A DNA stretch of 20,396 nucleotides. It comes from JBBTUF01 sp038063855 (GTDB lineage Bacteria; Patescibacteriota; Minisyncoccia; Ryanbacterales; GWA2-47-10b). A program made the translations under genes and the position numbers. The DNA lies in contig JBBTUF010000039.1 of NCBI GenBank assembly GCA_038063855.1, positions 1 through 20,396 of the forward strand. The letters are read 5' to 3'. Below are positions 16,557 to 20,396 of the stretch, in pieces. Under the pieces are notes generated by a model, which saw only the letters and a program-made list of their open reading frames with translations, was not told where the DNA came from and searched no databases. The first letter of the stretch is position 1, and each line of letters opens with the position of its first letter.

Positions 16557-17483
16557 ATGACCATTAAAGATTTTGGAGGGAAAATAACAAAACAATCGAT
16601 TGTTGATAAAATATTGACCGTTGGTATCCCGACATATGTTGGCGGGGAGTCACTCGTACGTGCCGCGCGTTCACTTCGAGCATCAACTGGTATTGGAATT
16701 TTTCGATTTATTGTGGCGGTTGACGGAAATCAATTAAAGCCAGAAATTGAATCCGAGTTAAAAAAACTTGGCGTTGAAGTTGTTTTTGCAAGTGTTCGCG
16801 GAGGGCAAGTTGCGCGTCTAAAACAAATTATCGCTATGTGCCAAACGGAGCTTGTGGTATTGACGCAGGACGATATTATTTTTGAACCGGATGCAATTAG
16901 TAAACTGGTGAATGCGTTTGAGCGAAATCAAAAACTGACTATGGCAAATGCAAATATTATGCCAACGCCCGCAGGATCAACGATTGAGAGAATCCAGCAT
17001 TCAGGTACGCGCATAGGGAAATATATCGCGGCACATTGGCGAAGAGGAGATAACTATTTATCAGCGAATGGGCGTTGCCAGGCGTTTCAGGTTGCATGGG
17101 CAAAAAAACTCGATATTCCCGAAGAGGTCATCAATTCAGATGCATTTGCATATTTTAAAAACAAAAAACTTGGAGGGACGTATGAGTACATCCATGATGC
17201 GGTTGTATATGATAAAAGTCCGCTTTTTGTTGCAGAATATGTAAAGCAGAATAAAAAATTTCAATATTCTGCAGATGAGCTGGCGCGCTATTTCGGAGAG
17301 GAGATTCGTAAAGAATACCCGCCTCCGGTGGCACTATCGGTCAAAGCCGCTTTCAAGGAAGGCATTCGCCACCCGATTTTATTTGGAATGTATACGATGT
17401 TACGGATATATATGGCGTTTTTGCCAAATACATTTTATAAAACAAAAAGGTTTTGGGATACTGATATTTCAACAAAACGATGA
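16557..17483 (+). CDS. Divergent GT2 family glycosyltransferase, paralogue 3 of 5
   Basis: Start chosen at ATG 16557 (308 residues), with AGAGG at 16542-16546 as a possible Shine-Dalgarno; an earlier in-frame ATG at 16431 lies wholly within the upstream gene. The overall plan matches its neighbours: VGIPTYVGGESL (22-33), a GDNYLSANGRCQAF segment (164-177), the SPLFVAEYVKQNKKF segment (221-235) and a hydrophobic stretch after RHP (271-290). The active-site positions are altered, however: DGNQL (56-60) replaces DGSTD, QDD (104-106) replaces DAD, NSDAF (193-197) replaces AED-A, and QNKKF replaces QxxRF. It may use a different donor, bind without catalysis, or have weakened activity. Its final codons overlap the next start (ATGA at 17480-17483). 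Confidence 0.8.
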   Translation: MTIKDFGGKITKQSIVDKILTVGIPTYVGGESLVRAARSLRASTGIGIFRFIVAVDGNQLKPEIESELKKLGVEVVFASVRGGQVARLKQIIAMCQTELVVLTQDDIIFEPDAISKLVNAFERNQKLTMANANIMPTPAGSTIERIQHSGTRIGKYIAAHWRRGDNYLSANGRCQAFQVAWAKKLDIPEEVINSDAFAYFKNKKLGGTYEYIHDAVVYDKSPLFVAEYVKQNKKFQYSADELARYFGEEIRKEYPPPVALSVKAAFKEGIRHPILFGMYTMLRIYMAFLPNTFYKTKRFWDTDISTKR

Positions 17484-18388
17484 ATATACATGTAACAATA
17501 GGAATTCCTGCATACAATGAAGAGACAAATATTGCGGCTCTCTTGATAGGGTTACTTGCGCAACGGATAGAAGGATTTGTTATTGATAAAATTCTTGTTA
17601 TCTCTGATGGTTCAACTGACCGCACGACAGAGTTTGTAAAATTGATATCCGATCCTCGCATTGAACTTGTCGAGCATGCAAAACGCGAAGGGTTGAATAG
17701 AACACAAAATGATATCATTGTACGAACAAAGAGCGACATTCTTGTAATTATGAATGCAGATGTTTTACCTGCTGATGATAAGTGTATAGCGGAAATTGTA
17801 AAACCGATTATGCGCGATGCATCTGTTGGCCTTGTTGGTGGCAATGTCGTTAGTGCTCCACCAAATACTTTTTTTGAATCGGTTATTGGCTCGAGCCATT
17901 GGTTTAAGCAGTCACTGTATGAAAACATAAATCATAGCGAAACGGTCTATCTGTGTCACGGGCGTATCAGAGCATTTTCTCGCGATTTATATACGCGTCT
18001 TGTATGGCCTGATTCTGTGCCGGAAGATTCATATTCGTATTTATTGTGTAAAGATGCAGGATACAAATTTCTTTATCAAAAAAATGCGCGCGTGTTGTTT
18101 CGTGCGCCACAGACGCTTATTGATCACGCACGACAAAGCCAGCGTTTTGTTGATGGCAATAAACAACTAAGAGCGCATTTTGGAACCAAGAAAGTGAAGA
18201 GAGCATTTCATATACCTGCATGGTTGTTTGTAAAAGCATTTATGAAGTTTAGCCTGCGTAGGCCAGTACACATGGCGCTTTATTGCCTTTCAACGCTTAC
18301 TGCGCGCCTGGCGCCGTTTAAGGCATTGAATAGTCGTCAATGGGAGATATCGGAGACAACAAAATCATTGTTGTCAAAAGCGGAATAA
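17480..18388 (+). CDS. GT2 family glycosyltransferase, paralogue 4 of 5
   Basis: 302 residues, translationally coupled to the upstream gene by a four-base overlap. Motifs: IGIPAYNEETNI (7-18), DGSTD (43-47), NAD (92-94, with Asn in place of the first Asp of DxD), CHGRIRAFSR (159-168), PEDSYSYL (181-188), APQTLIDHARQSQRF (209-223) with QSQRF as the QxxR[WF] element, and a C-terminal hydrophobic segment after RRP (260-279). By eye it is the closest stand-alone relative of the GT2 module at the end of the 9658 fusion protein: CHGxxRAFSR, EDxYSYL and IDHxxQSxRF are shared. Function: transfer of a sugar to the growing glycan, specificity unknown. Confidence 0.86.
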   Translation: MNIHVTIGIPAYNEETNIAALLIGLLAQRIEGFVIDKILVISDGSTDRTTEFVKLISDPRIELVEHAKREGLNRTQNDIIVRTKSDILVIMNADVLPADDKCIAEIVKPIMRDASVGLVGGNVVSAPPNTFFESVIGSSHWFKQSLYENINHSETVYLCHGRIRAFSRDLYTRLVWPDSVPEDSYSYLLCKDAGYKFLYQKNARVLFRAPQTLIDHARQSQRFVDGNKQLRAHFGTKKVKRAFHIPAWLFVKAFMKFSLRRPVHMALYCLSTLTARLAPFKALNSRQWEISETTKSLLSKAE

Positions 18389-18393
18389 CAAAC

Positions 18394-20396
18394 ATGAATC
18401 CAAGTTGTACCAACCTCCCTCGTGTTACGGTTGCCCTGAGCGCTCTAAACGAAGAACGCAATATTGGCGCTTTTTTGTCGTCAGTTCTCGCACAAAAAGA
18501 GGAGGGTTTTATTTTAGAGCGTATCTTGGTTATCTCCGACGGTAGCTCTGATACTACTGCAAATGTAGTACGAAGCATTGCGTCACCAAAAATTGAATTA
18601 CGAGAATATCATGAGCGAGTAGGGAAGTCCTCGCGCCTGAATGAAATTTATCAGACTCTTGATTCCGACATTCTTGTCCAGTCGGATGCGGATGTGGTGT
18701 TTGCGCATCCGTTTGTAATTCGTGATCTCATTAAACCAATTATTAAAAATGAGTCAGTGGTGCTGTGCGGTGGGAATCCTACGCCCGTAGAAGGAAAAAC
18801 GTTTACAGAGAGAGCAATCAACTGCACTTTTAATGTTTACGCCGAATTTCGTAAGAAGGTTCGCCATGGTAATAATCGATTTTCAGCCGATGGGCGCTTG
18901 CTTGCGCTACGGCGCGATTTTGCCCACAGCATATGCATTCCCGAGACGATGATTGCAAACGATGCATTCGTTTTTTATATTTGCAAATCACAACGCCAAC
19001 AATATCGTTTTGTAGAATCTGCTCAAGTTTATTTTCGTTCACCTCAAACTCTTCGAGACCACATTGTTCAAAATACACGGTTTTTGGCAATGCCCGCACG
19101 CATGAGTGCATATTTCCCGCGTGAGTTGGTGCAGAGAGAGGAACATATTCCGTCTGCCACGTATATTATTTTTACTTTGCGTCAGTTTGTGCGTCATCCT
19201 ATCTATTGCGGATATATTTTTATTATTAACCGATATTGTAAACTCCGAGCATTTTTTCTCGAGCGCAGTCTCAATGCTCGATGGATTCTTGCGGGGTCTA
19301 CAAAACAGGTGGCGCCTGCAGAGCAGTCAAGGGTAGTTCGAGTACTGATACCAAATGCGACAAGTCCTCGTAATGTGGGGGATCATGCCAATCTTTCGGT
19401 CCTAGTCTCGATTATAAAGAAAAATTTTCCTGCGGCTCATATCACGATTCACGGCGTAGACACACGTTTGTTATCAAGCGATATGGCAGAAGTGTTTGAC
19501 GAGACTTTGTATAGCTGGGCGGTTTTCAAAAATAAAAATATTTTTGTACGCCTATACAGACTTTTTTTGCTTGTGTGTTTTTATGGTGTTGCGCGTCTCG
19601 GTGTACGCGTTGGTGGGCAAGAAGCACCGCGAGGTACGCTTCGCGCACTTTTCGCTGATTATGAAAATGCCGATTATATTTTCTTTTTAAGTTCAGGTTC
19701 ATTGCGATCAAAAAAAGGATTTACACAGACATTGAATTTATTGATGCAACTTTTTATGTATCGTGTCGCAAAAATAAGTCATGCAAAAATTATTGCAATG
19801 CCGTTGAGTTTTGGCCCATTTGGGTACCAAAGTCTTGAGCGCATGACGGCTCGGGTTCTTTCAAGGTTCGATATTGTTGCTACACGGGGAGAAATATCAT
19901 ATCAACTTCTTATGAAATATGGCTTAAAAAATGTGATTCGATCAGTTGATCTCGCGCTGTTACTTGAAAAGACAAATCCTCAAACAAATACAAAGCCAAA
20001 GACTTTGACGCTTGGGTTCACGCTTCGAAATTGGTTGCCCAAAGCGCAACAAATTACGTTTGAAAACACAATTATTAAAGCTGTGGTACAATTTGCTCGT
20101 GAGACGAACTGTGCCGTAGCTCCGATTGTGCAAGTCAATGCTCCTGAATACGGAGATATCGATGCAAGTATTACAGAATTAGTTGCTGCAAAGCTACGAC
20201 AACAAGGCGTACGCGTACTTGAAATGAGAACCATTAAAAATGTTGATCATGCAAAAGAATTATATGCAGGCATTGACCTTTTGCTTGGCATGCGAATGCA
20301 TTCAAATATTCTTGCCGCTACAGAAAACACGCCATTTGTAGCGATTGCCTATGAGTATAAAACTGAAGAAATCGCGCGCAGTATCGGTCTCGAAAA
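18394..20396 (+). CDS. Partial fusion: GT2 glycosyltransferase - polysaccharide pyruvyl transferase, runs off the window
   Basis: The frame starting at ATG 18394 has no stop before base 20396, giving 667 residues with the 3' end missing. Start: five bases after the previous stop, with only a weak GGA upstream. Residues 1-305 are the fifth GT2 paralogue: VALSALNEERNI (13-24), DGSSD (49-53), DAD (98-100), ANDAF (188-192), QNTRF (226-230) and a hydrophobic stretch after RHP (267-278). Residues 315-667 match the polysaccharide pyruvyl transferase family (CsaB/WcaK type): SPRNVGDHAN (324-333), MPLSFGPF (469-476), TRGEISYQLL (497-506), GMRMHSNILAA (632-642) and VAIAYEYK (649-656). Such enzymes move pyruvate from phosphoenolpyruvate onto glycan sugars as ketals, adding negative charge and in Gram-positives anchoring S-layer proteins. 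Some family members act on other groups. The fusion suggests a sugar is added and then pyruvylated by one protein (inference). Confidence 0.87.
   Translation, partial: MNPSCTNLPRVTVALSALNEERNIGAFLSSVLAQKEEGFILERILVISDGSSDTTANVVRSIASPKIELREYHERVGKSSRLNEIYQTLDSDILVQSDADVVFAHPFVIRDLIKPIIKNESVVLCGGNPTPVEGKTFTERAINCTFNVYAEFRKKVRHGNNRFSADGRLLALRRDFAHSICIPETMIANDAFVFYICKSQRQQYRFVESAQVYFRSPQTLRDHIVQNTRFLAMPARMSAYFPRELVQREEHIPSATYIIFTLRQFVRHPIYCGYIFIINRYCKLRAFFLERSLNARWILAGSTKQVAPAEQSRVVRVLIPNATSPRNVGDHANLSVLVSIIKKNFPAAHITIHGVDTRLLSSDMAEVFDETLYSWAVFKNKNIFVRLYRLFLLVCFYGVARLGVRVGGQEAPRGTLRALFADYENADYIFFLSSGSLRSKKGFTQTLNLLMQLFMYRVAKISHAKIIAMPLSFGPFGYQSLERMTARVLSRFDIVATRGEISYQLLMKYGLKNVIRSVDLALLLEKTNPQTNTKPKTLTLGFTLRNWLPKAQQITFENTIIKAVVQFARETNCAVAPIVQVNAPEYGDIDASITELVAAKLRQQGVRVLEMRTIKNVDHAKELYAGIDLLLGMRMHSNILAATENTPFVAIAYEYKTEEIARSIGLE

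Noticed and set aside
17353..17928. 191-residue frame on the - strand
   Set aside because: It is antisense to two well-supported GT2 genes and shows no recognisable motif; a shadow of their codon pattern.
18933..19690. Short + strand frames near 18933, 19106 and 19496
   Set aside because: They lie in other frames of the open-ended GT2-pyruvyl transferase gene, which has clear family motifs throughout.
1..20396. Recoded UGA (code 25 or 4), CRISPR array, insertion sequence or tRNA
   Set aside because: TGA ends several intact genes at the expected place and Trp positions use TGG; no spaced repeats, transposase frames, terminal repeats or cloverleaf were found by eye.

Overview
This window reads as part of a bacterial surface-polysaccharide locus. 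Everything recognisable lies on the + strand. The organism cannot be named from the sequence. AT-rich coding, weak or absent Shine-Dalgarno signals before most starts, very short gaps and giant glycosyltransferase fusions would fit a Patescibacteria (CPR) genome, for example a Parcubacteria-type lineage; this is inference only. The genetic code looks standard: TGA, TAA and TAG all end recognisable genes, and no long gene is interrupted by TGA.

Layout: (1) 1-288 is the tail of an unrecognised gene that carries an in-frame TAG, followed by a strong intrinsic terminator (321-372). (2) 445-2265 encodes TypA/BipA, a translational GTPase, with a terminator-like hairpin just before its start codon. 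(3) 2317-2943 encodes a DedA-family membrane protein with its own candidate extended -10 promoter and terminator. (4) 2984-3221 is a non-coding control region with a TTGACA box and two inverted repeats. (5) 3222 to the window edge is a run of ten genes with gaps of 15 bases or fewer or 4-base overlaps, probably one transcript of more than 17 kb.

The outstanding feature of the run is gene fusion. The first gene joins a DPM-like GT2, a membrane-bound synthase-like GT2, a MATE/Wzx-like flippase and a GT4 in one 1556-residue protein. The next encodes a kinase-like domain fused to a SAM methyltransferase, a pairing that recalls the polysaccharide chain terminator WbdD but in the opposite order. 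The third joins GT4, a PIG-L deacetylase and GT2. The last joins GT2 to a polysaccharide pyruvyl transferase and runs off the window; its reading frame is open to the last base. Between them lie a COG4091-like NAD(P)-binding oxidoreductase with a SAF-like tail, RmlB and RmlA (which make dTDP-4-keto-6-deoxyglucose), and three stand-alone GT2 enzymes. The stand-alone GT2s and the GT2 modules of the two fusions form a five-member paralogous family with differing active-site motifs.

Working model (inference): RmlA and RmlB supply an activated deoxysugar; the GT2 and GT4 modules build a decorated glycan on a lipid carrier; the PIG-L module deacetylates an amino sugar; the flippase module exports the lipid-linked glycan; kinase-methyltransferase and pyruvyl transferase modules cap or decorate it. 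No RmlC, RmlD, Wzy polymerase, ABC exporter or initiating phosphoglycosyl transferase is visible here. Two genes (7905-12570) are clearly more AT-rich than their neighbours and may have arrived separately. I see no tRNA, rRNA, CRISPR array, insertion sequence or origin.
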